A program made the translations under genes and the position numbers. Positions 1-6,455 of a DNA stretch of 9,727 bases are shown here, in pieces. Source of the DNA: Oscillospiraceae bacterium. Its GTDB lineage: Bacteria; Bacillota; Clostridia; Oscillospirales; Oscillospiraceae. Each line of letters opens with the position of its first letter. Position 1 is the stretch's first letter. A model generated the notes under the pieces. That model was not told where the DNA came from. It saw only the letters and a list, made by a program, of their open reading frames with translations, and searched no databases. The stretch is from contig JAITGH010000081.1 of assembly GCA_031280855.1 (NCBI GenBank), forward strand, positions 1 through 9,727. Direction: 5' to 3'.

Positions 1-492
1 TCCGGCGGTCGGCGGCACACCTCGTTCGCCGCAGTAGAGGTAATGCCGGAGATCCGCGATACGGGTGAGATCGTAGTGAAGCCGGAGGATCTGAAGGTCG
101 ACACGTACCGCAGCTCCGGCGCGGGCGGTCAGCACGTCAATAAGACTGAAAGCGCGATCCGTATAACTCACCTACCCACCGGAATCGTCGTCGCGTGTCA
201 GCAGGAGCGCAGCCAGATCCAGAACCGCGAGACCGCGATGACGATGCTGCGCAGCCAGCTCGCGCAGATCAAGGCGCGGGAGCACTATGAGAAGATTGAG
301 GACATCAAGGGCGTGCAGATGAAGATCGAGTGGGGCAGCCAGATCCGCACGTACACGTTCATGCCCTACACGCTCGTTAAGGATCACCGTACGCGATTCG
401 AGAGCGGCAATGTCCAAGCGGTGATGGACGGCGATCTTGACGGGTTTATCAACGCGTACCTTACGGAAGCTGCTAATACCTCGGAGGACTAA
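1..492 (+). CDS. prfB: peptide chain release factor 2 (C-terminal part, 5' truncated by window edge)
   Basis: Release factor 2 reads UGA and UAA stop codons in the ribosomal A site and triggers hydrolysis of peptidyl-tRNA. The frame is open from base 1 ([14 protein letters not shown]...), so the first Met at 43 is internal. The catalytic GGQ loop is present as [15 protein letters not shown] (codons at about 121-165). The downstream [10 protein letters not shown] and VKDHRT segments (about 331-387) are typical of RF2 and differ from the RF1 equivalent, which favours prfB over prfA. The SPF stop-codon recognition tripeptide lies just before SGGRR in this family, so it would fall immediately outside the window. 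The domain ends normally with [12 protein letters not shown] and a TAA. The nadC start codon lies 1 nt after the stop and its ribosome binding site is inside the last prfB codons, so the two are probably co-translated. About half of the protein is missing only because of the window edge. Confidence 0.96.
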   Translation, partial: SGGRRHTSFAAVEVMPEIRDTGEIVVKPEDLKVDTYRSSGAGGQHVNKTESAIRITHLPTGIVVACQQERSQIQNRETAMTMLRSQLAQIKAREHYEKIEDIKGVQMKIEWGSQIRTYTFMPYTLVKDHRTRFESGNVQAVMDGDLDGFINAYLTEAANTSED

Positions 493-493
493 T

Positions 494-1333
494 ATGGAAC
501 AGATAATCGGATTGGACGAGCTGATCTTGTCCGCGCTTGCGGAGGACATCGGGACGGGCGACATAACGACGCTTGCAACCGTCGCGGAGACTTCCGTCTC
601 GGAAGCTAAGCTGATTGCGAAGGAGTCGGGCGTGCTGTGCGGACTTGACGTTTTTAGCCGCGTGTACCGGCTCTACGACTCGCGAGTCCGGGTTGAGTCG
701 AAGCTCCGCGACGGCGACTTGCTGAGCGAGGGCGCGGTGATCGCGGAGGTCGCGGGACTCTCGCGCAGTCTGCTGACGGCGGAGCGAGTCGCGCTGAACC
801 TATTGCAGCACCTCAGCGGAGTCGCGACTCAAACTCGCCGCTTCGCCGACGCGGTCAAGGCGTACGAGACTCGAATCGTGGATACGCGTAAGACTACGCC
901 GGGGTTGCGAGTGTTGGAGAAGTACGCGGTGCGAGTAGGCGGAGGGTCGAACCATCGGTTCAGCCTGCAAGACGGGGTGCTGATCAAGGATAACCACATA
1001 CGCGCCGCCGGAGGTATCGCGATCGCGGTCGCCGCCGCGAGGCGGATCGCGCCGTTCACCTTGAAGGTGGAGGTCGAGTGCGAGAGTCTCGAGCAAGTGC
1101 GTGAGGCGCTGGAGTCGGGAGCGGACATCATCATGCTTGACAATATGAGCGTCGAGGAGATGCGCTCTGCGGTCGAGCTGATCGGGGGTCGAGCGATAAC
1201 GGAGGCGTCGGGCAACATCGGCGACAAGCGTGCGGATCAGCTTGCGGAGATCGCCGCCGCCGGGGTCGACGTAATCTCCGTAGGAGCGTTGACTCACAGC
1301 GTTCGCGCACTCGACATCTCGCTTAAGTTCTGA
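494..1333 (+). CDS. nadC: nicotinate-nucleotide pyrophosphorylase (quinolinate phosphoribosyltransferase)
   Basis: NadC converts quinolinate and PRPP to nicotinate mononucleotide, CO2 and pyrophosphate in de novo NAD synthesis; it is cytosolic. The 279-residue product has the usual length and order: EDIGTGDITT near residues 17-26, GVLCGLDVF (46-54), the helix LTAERVALNLLQHLSGVAT (94-112), the phosphate- and quinolinate-binding segment DTRKTTPGLR (130-139) with KYAVRVGGGSNHR (143-155), KDNHI (165-169), VEVE (192-195), MLDNM (214-218) and EASGNI (237-242), ending in the ISVGALTHS strand. An ATG start at 494 is chosen because GGAGGA at 483-488 sits 5 nt upstream; starts further upstream would lie deep inside prfB. 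No nadA or nadB is adjacent, so quinolinate synthesis must be encoded elsewhere or quinolinate salvaged. Nothing in the residues suggests loss of activity. Confidence 0.97.
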   Translation: MEQIIGLDELILSALAEDIGTGDITTLATVAETSVSEAKLIAKESGVLCGLDVFSRVYRLYDSRVRVESKLRDGDLLSEGAVIAEVAGLSRSLLTAERVALNLLQHLSGVATQTRRFADAVKAYETRIVDTRKTTPGLRVLEKYAVRVGGGSNHRFSLQDGVLIKDNHIRAAGGIAIAVAAARRIAPFTLKVEVECESLEQVREALESGADIIMLDNMSVEEMRSAVELIGGRAITEASGNIGDKRADQLAEIAAAGVDVISVGALTHSVRALDISLKF

Positions 1334-1341
1334 GGTGCCGT

Positions 1342-2163
1342 ATGAGTTCGTCCAGTTTGAAGACGTACCTCATCGTACTGCTGCTGATCGTAAACCTTGT
1401 ATTCGCGGCGGCACTGGTGAACGACATCATGGAGGGGAATCGCGCACGGGACGCGGGATTGCGCGACTTGGTCAGCGTGTACCGAAGCTCCGGCGTGACA
1501 CTTGCCGAGGGTGCAATCAAGGAGCTTCGCACACCGCCCGTAAGTGTGAGGATCGTGCGCAGCGCGGAATCGGAGCAACGGCTTGCGGAACGGCTGTTGG
1601 GACCCGGCACGCTCGGCGAGGATCTCGGCGGCAGTATCTTCTATTACACGGGAATGAGCGGAGTCGCACGATTCCGGCTTGACGGCACGTTTGAGGTCTC
1701 GCTGCCGTACTACTCGACTACCGGGGGCAAGTTGGAGAGCTTTGCGGAGGATTTGGCGGCGACGATGGGTGTGAAAGTTCGGCTGCTTGACACGGTCGGC
1801 TCGACGCTTCACTACGCGGTGCTTCACGGCGGGTCGGACGTTGTGAATCAACGGATCAGCTTCAGCTTTGGCTCGACGATCGGGGTAACCGTCGCGGGAG
1901 TCTACGTCGTCGGCGCGGAGCAGCCGGGCGACGAGTACAACTACGCCGACGCGCTGACCGCGTCGCTCAAGTTCCTGCGGGAGATCGAGTCGGGCGGCAT
2001 ACTGTGCGGAGCCGTTGACCGCGTCGACAGCGTTTACCTGTTCTCCGGCTCCGCGTATATCCCCGCGTGGCGGTTCAGCGGCGACTCCGGCGTGTATCTG
2101 CTTATCTCGATGACCGGTGAGCTTACGGTGAGCTTGCTCAACTACTCATACAGAGGTGCATAA
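1342..2163 (+). CDS. single-pass membrane protein, possibly YycI-like
   Basis: This 273-residue protein has a short N-terminus (MSSSSLK), one hydrophobic helix at about residues 8-26, and an exported domain with no cysteine-based lipobox. The layout (short cytoplasmic tail, NLVF-type helix, alpha/beta outer region, C-terminal segment around YLFSGSAYIPAWRFSGDSGVYLLISMTGEL) resembles the YycI family, whose members are about 280 residues and in Bacillus restrain the WalK/YycG sensor kinase. This likeness is by architecture and a few motif-like stretches (the IPAWRF...TGEL ending), so the assignment is tentative; no walR/walK or yycH partner lies in the window. The start at 1342 has GAGGTG at 1332-1337, overlapping the nadC stop, and 8 nt separate it from nadC. 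It sits between nadC and the hexapeptide protein in the same operon. Alternative: an unrelated Clostridia-specific envelope protein. Confidence 0.6.
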   Translation: MSSSSLKTYLIVLLLIVNLVFAAALVNDIMEGNRARDAGLRDLVSVYRSSGVTLAEGAIKELRTPPVSVRIVRSAESEQRLAERLLGPGTLGEDLGGSIFYYTGMSGVARFRLDGTFEVSLPYYSTTGGKLESFAEDLAATMGVKVRLLDTVGSTLHYAVLHGGSDVVNQRISFSFGSTIGVTVAGVYVVGAEQPGDEYNYADALTASLKFLREIESGGILCGAVDRVDSVYLFSGSAYIPAWRFSGDSGVYLLISMTGELTVSLLNYSYRGA

Positions 2164-2164
2164 G

Positions 2165-2797
2165 ATGGAACCCTACATTACATACTACTTTGCTATGGAA
2201 AGCGTTGGAGCGTTCGAGTTTGCGGAACTCTTCGACGGTTGCGCTCGCCCGTGGGAGGTACTGCTGCGAGCGAAAGCGATCGTGACGAGCGATAGAATCG
2301 CCGCAAGCGCGAGGATTCACCCGAGCGTCGAGCTTAAAGGTCCTGTCTGGATCGGTGAGAATGCGGAGATCGGGCACGGCGCGTTGATTCGCCCGTACTC
2401 CGTGATCGGTGCGAATTGCTCCGTCGGGCACGGCAGCGAGGTAAAGCACTGCGTAATGCTGAACGGTTCGAAGGTCGCGTCACTGGCGTTCGCGGGCGAT
2501 AGCCTGCTTGGACGCAGTGCGAGACTCGGCTCCGGCGCGATAACCGCGAATCGGAAGTTCAACCAGACGAACGTAACGTGTCGCGGAGAGGATCTGCACT
2601 CCGACTACTTCGGACTGGTGCTCGGCGATTGCTCCCGGCTCGGCGCGAACTGCGTTACTCAGCCGGGTACCCACATCGGCGCGTACTCGTGGGTCTTCCC
2701 GCTGACCGACGTGCGCGGATTCATCCCGTCTCGCAAACGCGTGTTCCGCGAACGCTCGCTCACCATGCAAGATAACGACGCCGTGGAACTAACGTGA
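2165..2797 (+). CDS. left-handed beta-helix (hexapeptide repeat) protein related to the GlmU acetyltransferase domain
   Basis: The 210-residue protein starts with about 45 helical residues (FAELFDGCARPWEVLLRA) and continues with imperfect hexapeptide turns (IHPSVE, VWIGEN, AEIGHG, ALIRPY, SVIGAN, CSVGHG; about 51-90). It then has SKVASLAFAGDSLLG (102-116), SARLGSGAITAN (118-129) and a second set of turns (CSRLGANCVTQPGTHIGAYSWVFPL, 156-180) ending in DVRGFIP. This order matches bacterial sugar-nucleotide acyltransferases related to the C-terminal half of GlmU, but there is no N-terminal nucleotidyltransferase domain. The position that carries the catalytic His of GlmU (His363 in E. coli, in SKAGHLTYLGDA) is Ser106 here, so acetyltransferase activity of the GlmU type is doubtful. 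ATG 2165 is preferred to GTG 2156 because GAGGTG at 2153-2158 is 6 nt upstream of it. The start is 1 nt after the preceding stop. The substrate is unknown. Confidence 0.8.
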   Translation: MEPYITYYFAMESVGAFEFAELFDGCARPWEVLLRAKAIVTSDRIAASARIHPSVELKGPVWIGENAEIGHGALIRPYSVIGANCSVGHGSEVKHCVMLNGSKVASLAFAGDSLLGRSARLGSGAITANRKFNQTNVTCRGEDLHSDYFGLVLGDCSRLGANCVTQPGTHIGAYSWVFPLTDVRGFIPSRKRVFRERSLTMQDNDAVELT

Positions 2798-2810
2798 GCG
2801 CGGGTGGGAA

Positions 2811-2891
2811 CGATTTGAGAATGTATTGAGACGTTACGAGGGTTCCTAGCCCCCGCGTCCCCCCGTAACGTCTCGATACATTGTCAAATCG
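2811..2891. repeat. long near-perfect inverted repeat (hairpin) between operons
   Basis: The arms 2811-2838 and 2864-2891 are complementary over 28 positions with only one mismatch (G2819 against G2883) and one G-U type pair (T2827 with G2875). The 25-nt loop (2839-2863) can add three G-C pairs (2840-2842 with 2860-2862). Outside the arms, GGTG at 2803-2806 can pair with CACC at 2892-2895 across a 4-nt bulge. The repeat begins 14 nt after the stop of the hexapeptide gene and ends 39 nt before the -35 box of the next promoter. No T-run follows, so it is not a textbook intrinsic terminator; it could stop or stabilise the upstream mRNA, or be a small non-autonomous mobile element. No clear target-site duplication is visible. 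Confidence 0.85.
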
Positions 2892-2930
2892 CACCAAACC
2901 GCTCGTTCGTGAAAATGTACAAAAAAGTGC

Positions 2931-2959
2931 TTGACAAGCGCGGCGTAGTGTGTTATATT
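2931..2959 (+). promoter_or_regulatory. sigma-A type promoter of the solute-binding lipoprotein gene
   Basis: TTGACA at 2931-2936 matches the -35 consensus fully, followed by a 17-nt spacer and TATATT at 2954-2959 (5 of 6), with TG at 2951-2952 giving an extended -10. A run of six A (2921-2926) precedes the -35. Transcription would begin near 2966, giving a leader of about 75 nt. The -35 lies inside an imperfect inverted repeat, GTGCTTG-A-CAAGCGC (2927-2941), and the -10 inside TATAT-N5-ATATA (2954-2968); either could be an operator, but no known regulator's site is recognised. Confidence 0.85.
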
Positions 2960-3040
2960 TGCCATATAGGGTGAGCGTTGGCTCGAATCGTGAGTACGAC
3001 GTTGCCGAATTAACACAATTAACCAAAAGGAGACCAGACC

Positions 3041-4948
3041 ATGAAGAAAGCAATCGCGTTAATCGTGGCGGGAGTCATGCTGGCCGCGCTGGTCGCCGGG
3101 TGCGACAACACGTCCGCGACTCCGTCCGACGCGTCGTCAAGCTCACCGAGCGCGACGCAAGGCTCCGGAACGTCGCCGTCGCCGAGCGGCGAGGGAACCT
3201 CAACCACGGCTGCGGAACCGGCGAGCTATCCCGCCGGGGAGATCGCTCCGCCGAAGCTTCCGGCGGCCGCCGATACTCTCGCCGTCAACTCCGATGGGAC
3301 GCTTAAGTATGAGCTTGCCGACACGAACTATCCGCTGAACGAGTACGACTACGAGCTTCCGCTTACTACGGATAGCACTACGTACACGTACTTCGACATC
3401 ACGTTCATACTGGAGTCGATGATTCCTGCGGATGGCAAGGGTACGATGGACTACTACACGATGGTGCGTAACAAGACGGGTGTGAACATCGACTATCAGT
3501 GGGTGCCGAGCGACATCACGGTTGCGCAGACTCAGTTTTCGATCGCGATGGCGGCTGATGAGCTGTGCGACATCACGGCGTGGGGGTCGTACTTGTACAC
3601 GCTTGCGGGCAGCGGGACTCAAAGCGACATGGTCGACCAGAACTGGTTTGCGAACATCGCGGACTATCGCGCATATGCTCCGAACTTCATGTTCCAGATC
3701 CCGCGATACAACTATGACCCGGATCTGATAGCGAACATGTGGCTGAACGATGAGATGATCGTGCTGATGGGGCCGTTCACGGAGAATCCGATGCCGAGCA
3801 CCGGGTACCTGATTCGTGGCGACTGGCTGGATCGGCTGGAGATAAAGGCGTCGGATATCAAGACGTACGATCAGCTGTTCAACGTGTGGGAACGATTCAA
3901 GAACGAGATCATCACCGCGCCGGACGGCTATCCGTTTAGCTTCTTCGCGTACTTGGAGCCGACGTCGGGACAGTTCTTCGGCGGGTATGACACGGGGATC
4001 CTCGTTGGGACTCCGTTGACGCGAGTGGTTGACAAGAAGGTAACCTTTACAATGACGGACGTGGACGACTATGAGCCGTTACAGCTATTCCTTGAGATTC
4101 AGGAGAAGGGCTGGGGCAACCCGAACTTCGGAGAGTACAACTTGACGCAGGCGATGCTTGACCTTGTGCAGTCGGATCGCTTGGGCATGATCAACGCGTA
4201 CGCCGGAGAGATTGGCTCGTACGAGGCGAATAACTCGACGCCGGGAGCGCGATGGGACGCGATTGCCTCGCCGCGTAAGACGGAGAATCAGAAGCTGAAG
4301 TACGGGCACGGGCAATCGGAGTGGCAGTACACGCCGCTGGGTTGGTGCTTCAGCGCGAAGAGCAAGAATATCCCGCTGCTTGTCAGCTACGCCGACTATT
4401 TCTACAGCGATGAGGGCTCGTTCGACGGTACGTGGGGTATTGAGGGCGTAACGTACGAGTACGACAGTGCGACCGGGGAACCTCACCGCACGGAGTTCGC
4501 CTACGCGAACAAGGACGGGCACGCTCTGGCGTGGATTATGCTTGCGTATAACCAGAGCAAGTTTACGGAGCCGTTCCGTTGCATGTACCTCTCCGACTAC
4601 ACGTATCCGGGCGGGGAGCGGTACCGCGACTTCTTCTATACGTGGAGCGAAGTCTTCTACAAGCCTGTGCGCGACGGCTCCGCCGAGTACGACTGGCCGA
4701 GCGCGACCGCGAAGCTAACCCTGGAGCAGCAGCAAGAGGTGAACACATACATCTCCGACGCGAATACTTGGTATGCCGAGAATTACCAGATGTTCATCGA
4801 CGGGACTCGCCCGCTTACCCCGGAGACGTGGGCGGAGTACATGAAGGAGCTGAACGCGATCGGGTATGAGCGTTACCGCAACACGATGCAAGTCGTGTTT
4901 GACGAGTACCTCGCTCGGCGTAACAACATCATCGCCGGAACCAACTAA
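3041..4948 (+). CDS. extracellular solute-binding lipoprotein (LplA-like ABC transporter substrate-binding protein)
   Basis: The 635-residue product begins with a lipoprotein signal peptide: MKK, a hydrophobic stretch, and the lipobox LVAG followed by Cys21. A Ser/Thr/Pro/Gly-rich tether (about 22-70) leads to a large binding domain. The segments YYTMVRNKTGVNIDYQWVP, IAMAADELCDITAWG and IRGDWLDRLEIKASDIKTYDQL (near residue 258) fit the family of large solute-binding lipoproteins of Clostridia and Paenibacillus that bind oligosaccharides and work with LplB/LplC-type permeases. The ligand cannot be read from the sequence. The start has AAAAGGAGA at 3025-3033 with good spacing. The gene has its own strong promoter, faces ftsZ tail to tail, and has no permease or ATPase next to it, so it must share a transporter encoded elsewhere or act as a stand-alone sensor or binding protein. 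Its length exceeds that of B. subtilis LplA (about 500), partly from the tether and C-terminal region. Confidence 0.88.
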   Translation: MKKAIALIVAGVMLAALVAGCDNTSATPSDASSSSPSATQGSGTSPSPSGEGTSTTAAEPASYPAGEIAPPKLPAAADTLAVNSDGTLKYELADTNYPLNEYDYELPLTTDSTTYTYFDITFILESMIPADGKGTMDYYTMVRNKTGVNIDYQWVPSDITVAQTQFSIAMAADELCDITAWGSYLYTLAGSGTQSDMVDQNWFANIADYRAYAPNFMFQIPRYNYDPDLIANMWLNDEMIVLMGPFTENPMPSTGYLIRGDWLDRLEIKASDIKTYDQLFNVWERFKNEIITAPDGYPFSFFAYLEPTSGQFFGGYDTGILVGTPLTRVVDKKVTFTMTDVDDYEPLQLFLEIQEKGWGNPNFGEYNLTQAMLDLVQSDRLGMINAYAGEIGSYEANNSTPGARWDAIASPRKTENQKLKYGHGQSEWQYTPLGWCFSAKSKNIPLLVSYADYFYSDEGSFDGTWGIEGVTYEYDSATGEPHRTEFAYANKDGHALAWIMLAYNQSKFTEPFRCMYLSDYTYPGGERYRDFFYTWSEVFYKPVRDGSAEYDWPSATAKLTLEQQQEVNTYISDANTWYAENYQMFIDGTRPLTPETWAEYMKELNAIGYERYRNTMQVVFDEYLARRNNIIAGTN

Positions 4949-4965
4949 CAAGGGCACAGCCCTTG
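4949..4965. terminator. 7-bp hairpin immediately after the lipoprotein stop codon
   Basis: CAAGGGC (4949-4955), a 3-nt loop and GCCCTTG (4959-4965) form a perfect stem that begins at the base after the TAA. No T-run follows on the plus strand, where ACCCCC comes next, and the minus-strand side reads TTAGTTGG, so it is at best a weak terminator. It may instead be one end of the GC-rich block that occupies 4949-5153. Confidence 0.35.
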
Positions 4966-5080
4966 ACCCCCGCCGATGTGGGCTAATCATCTCCCGCCCT
5001 GATGGCTCGTCCTCGCAAACTGCGCTCCGCTGCGCCGCCCTTACGTGCGGCATTCGCTGCGCTTCGTTGCTCGTCCTCTT

Positions 5081-5111
5081 CGGCGCGAAACGCTTCGCTG
5101 GTTTCGCGCCG
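5081..5111. repeat. perfect 11-bp inverted repeat
   Basis: The arms 5081-5091 and 5101-5111 are exact reverse complements around a 9-nt loop (5092-5100). This is the strongest stem in the GC-rich block between the lipoprotein gene and ftsZ. It has no adjacent T-run and lies inside the candidate minus-strand transcript. Confidence 0.8.
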
Positions 5112-5133
5112 AGTTGGATCGCTTCCACGGAAG

Positions 5134-5153
5134 GGCTCCCGGCTCCCGGCTCC
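5134..5153. repeat. short tandem repeat, GGCTCCC x 2.9
   Basis: GGCTCCC occurs at 5134-5140 and 5141-5147, followed by GGCTCC at 5148-5153. The array is at the edge where the GC-rich block gives way to an AT-rich stretch. Slippage could make its copy number vary between strains. Confidence 0.75.
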
Positions 5154-5171
5154 TGAACCCTGACTACTGAT

Positions 5172-5200
5172 ATTATACCACAAAGATGTGTATAAATCAA
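5172..5200 (-). promoter_or_regulatory. minus-strand promoter pointing into the GC-rich block
   Basis: Read on the minus strand, TTGATT (5200-5195, 4 of 6 of the -35 consensus) is followed by a 17-nt spacer and TATAAT (5177-5172, perfect), with TG at 5180-5179 giving an extended -10. Initiation would fall near 5165. The promoter lies just downstream of the ftsZ hairpin, so it would define a separate unit running toward, and antisense to, the 3' end of the lipoprotein gene. The stretch is AT-rich, so a chance match is possible. Confidence 0.55.
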
Positions 5201-5220
5201 GTGTATTGTGTGAATAGATT

Positions 5221-5256
5221 GTAAACACTCACCGCCGGATTGCGGTGAGTGTTTAC
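5221..5256. terminator. 15-bp perfect hairpin, probable ftsZ terminator
   Basis: The arms 5221-5235 and 5242-5256 pair perfectly around a 6-nt loop (5236-5241). The hairpin starts 20 nt after the ftsZ stop on the minus strand. The minus-strand sequence that follows reads AATCTATTC, which is only moderately T-rich, so termination by the intrinsic route may be partial. On the plus strand it would also catch transcription coming from the lipoprotein gene; a bidirectional role between convergent genes is plausible. Confidence 0.65.
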
Positions 5257-5276
5257 GTGTCAAGTATATTCACTTG

Positions 5277-6413
5277 TCAGCGGCTATTGGAGCCGAAAAT
5301 CTTGAGGATTTCTTTGAACGGGTCGTCCTCATCCTCGACGACGGGTTCAGGCTCGACGACCGGAGGCTCATTGCTTTGCTCATGCCCACGGCGGATATTC
5401 GGCGCGACCCACTCCGACTGCGGCTGCGAAGCGCTTGAGGACGCGGGCTGATACTCGCCCTCGAATCCGGTCGCGATGACGATGACGCGGATCTCGTCCT
5501 CGAGCGACTCGTCGAATGAGGCTCCGAAGATGATGTTAGCGTCGGGGTGAGCGGCGGCCTCGACCATGCCTGCGGCGGACTCGACCTCGTCAAGCGTCAT
5601 ATCTACGGAGCCGGTAATGCTGACGAGGACACCGAGCGCGCCGTCGATGGAGGTCTCCATGAGCGGGCTGGAGACCGCCATGCGAGCGGCTTCCTCCGCC
5701 TTGTTCTTGCCGCCGGCACGTCCGACGCCCATGTGGGCGTAGCCCGCGCCCTTCATGATCGAGGTCACGTCCGCGAAGTCAAGGTTGATAAAACCGGTAT
5801 CTTTAATCAGGTTAGAGATACTGGTGACCGCTTGGAGCAGCACCGCATCGGCGAGCGCGAACGCGTTCATCATCGTGATCTTCTGATCGGTAGTGTACTT
5901 GAGGCGATCGTTGGGAATGACGAGCAAGCTGTCGACCTTGCCGAGCAAATCGGCGAGCCCGCGCTCCGCCTGATCTTTGCGGCGTTTGCCCTCGAAGGAG
6001 AAGGGCTTCGTGACGACTCCGACGGTGAGGACGCCCATCTCACGAGCGATATCGGCGACGATGGGCGCGGCTCCGGTACCTGTGCCGCCGCCCATGCCTG
6101 CGGTGATGAAGACCATGTCGGTACCCTCGAGCGCCTTGACGATGCTGCTGCGATTTTCCTCGGCGGAGCGTTTACCGACGTCGGGATCCGCGCCCGCGCC
6201 TTGACCGTGGGTGAGCTTCTCGCCGATTTGGATCTTCTCACCGGCAAGCGAGACGGAAAGGACTTGCTTATCGGTGTTGACGGCGACAAAGTTCACGCCC
6301 TTTACACCCGCGTCGACCATGCGATTGACGACGTTGTTCCCCGCGCCTCCGACCCCTACGACCTTGATGCTGACAACGTTTTCGACCGCTGTGTTATCCA
6401 GAGTGAATGCCAT
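5277..6413 (-). CDS. ftsZ: cell division protein FtsZ
   Basis: FtsZ is the tubulin-like GTPase that polymerises into the Z ring and directs septum formation. The 378-residue protein has the N-terminal GTPase fold with VGVGGAGNNVVNRM (19-32), the tubulin signature GGGTGTG (108-114), the NDRL segment (168-171) and the T7 synergy loop NLDFAD (210-215), whose Asp residues complete the active site of the neighbouring subunit. The C-terminal globular domain runs to about 319, then a Ser/Gln/Pro/Glu-rich linker (320-361), and a tail ending DDPFKEILKIFGSNSR. The tail differs from the common DIPxFLRxR peptide that binds FtsA, SepF and ZapD-like partners. The ATG at 6413 has AAGGAGGG at 6430-6423, spaced 9 nt. 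It has its own promoter and is not next to ftsA or ftsQ, so it is outside the classical division cluster. It converges with the lipoprotein gene. Confidence 0.98.
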   Translation of the reverse strand: MAFTLDNTAVENVVSIKVVGVGGAGNNVVNRMVDAGVKGVNFVAVNTDKQVLSVSLAGEKIQIGEKLTHGQGAGADPDVGKRSAEENRSSIVKALEGTDMVFITAGMGGGTGTGAAPIVADIAREMGVLTVGVVTKPFSFEGKRRKDQAERGLADLLGKVDSLLVIPNDRLKYTTDQKITMMNAFALADAVLLQAVTSISNLIKDTGFINLDFADVTSIMKGAGYAHMGVGRAGGKNKAEEAARMAVSSPLMETSIDGALGVLVSITGSVDMTLDEVESAAGMVEAAAHPDANIIFGASFDESLEDEIRVIVIATGFEGEYQPASSSASQPQSEWVAPNIRRGHEQSNEPPVVEPEPVVEDEDDPFKEILKIFGSNSR

Positions 6414-6455
6414 ATTATGTAACCCTCCTTACGAGGTCAAGTAATCGTTTTTTAC

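Larger units (their letters stand above)
4949..5165 (-). ncRNA. candidate structured non-coding transcript or GC-rich intergenic repeat
   Basis: This 217-nt stretch has no convincing reading frame: open frames through it start upstream of the promoter or lack a ribosome binding site. It is rich in potential pairing. CGGCGCGAAAC (5081-5091) and GTTTCGCGCCG (5101-5111) form a perfect 11-bp stem with a 9-nt loop. CTTCC/GGAAG pair at 5122-5133, GCCGC/GCGGC at 5034-5051, and CAAGGGC/GCCCTTG at 4949-4965. It also holds a 10-nt direct repeat (5005-5014 and 5069-5078) and a 7-nt tandem repeat (5134-5153). A well-formed minus-strand promoter at 5172-5200 would start an RNA near 5165 that covers it all. 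I do not recognise any known RNA family (not tmRNA, RNase P, SRP or 6S). The alternative is a dispersed GC-rich intergenic repeat, possibly with an incidental promoter. Both ends are inferred. Confidence 0.35.

Noticed and set aside
2156..2158. GTG as the start of the hexapeptide protein
   Set aside because: It lies within the GAGGTG that serves as ribosome binding site for the ATG at 2165.
4715..5263. A 182-codon minus-strand open frame running from the ftsZ 3' region across the GC-rich block into the lipoprotein gene
   Set aside because: It begins upstream of the minus-strand promoter, crosses the ftsZ terminator hairpin, has no ribosome binding site and reads low-complexity Arg/Ser/Ala-rich sequence antisense to a well-supported gene.
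5258..5279. A CAAGT-N6-ACTTG palindrome at the ftsZ stop codon
   Set aside because: Five base pairs in AT-rich DNA are expected by chance and nothing else supports an operator there.
5547..6422. A 291-codon plus-strand open frame opposite ftsZ
   Set aside because: It is the antisense shadow of ftsZ caused by GC-rich codons; the product has no recognisable fold and no start signal.
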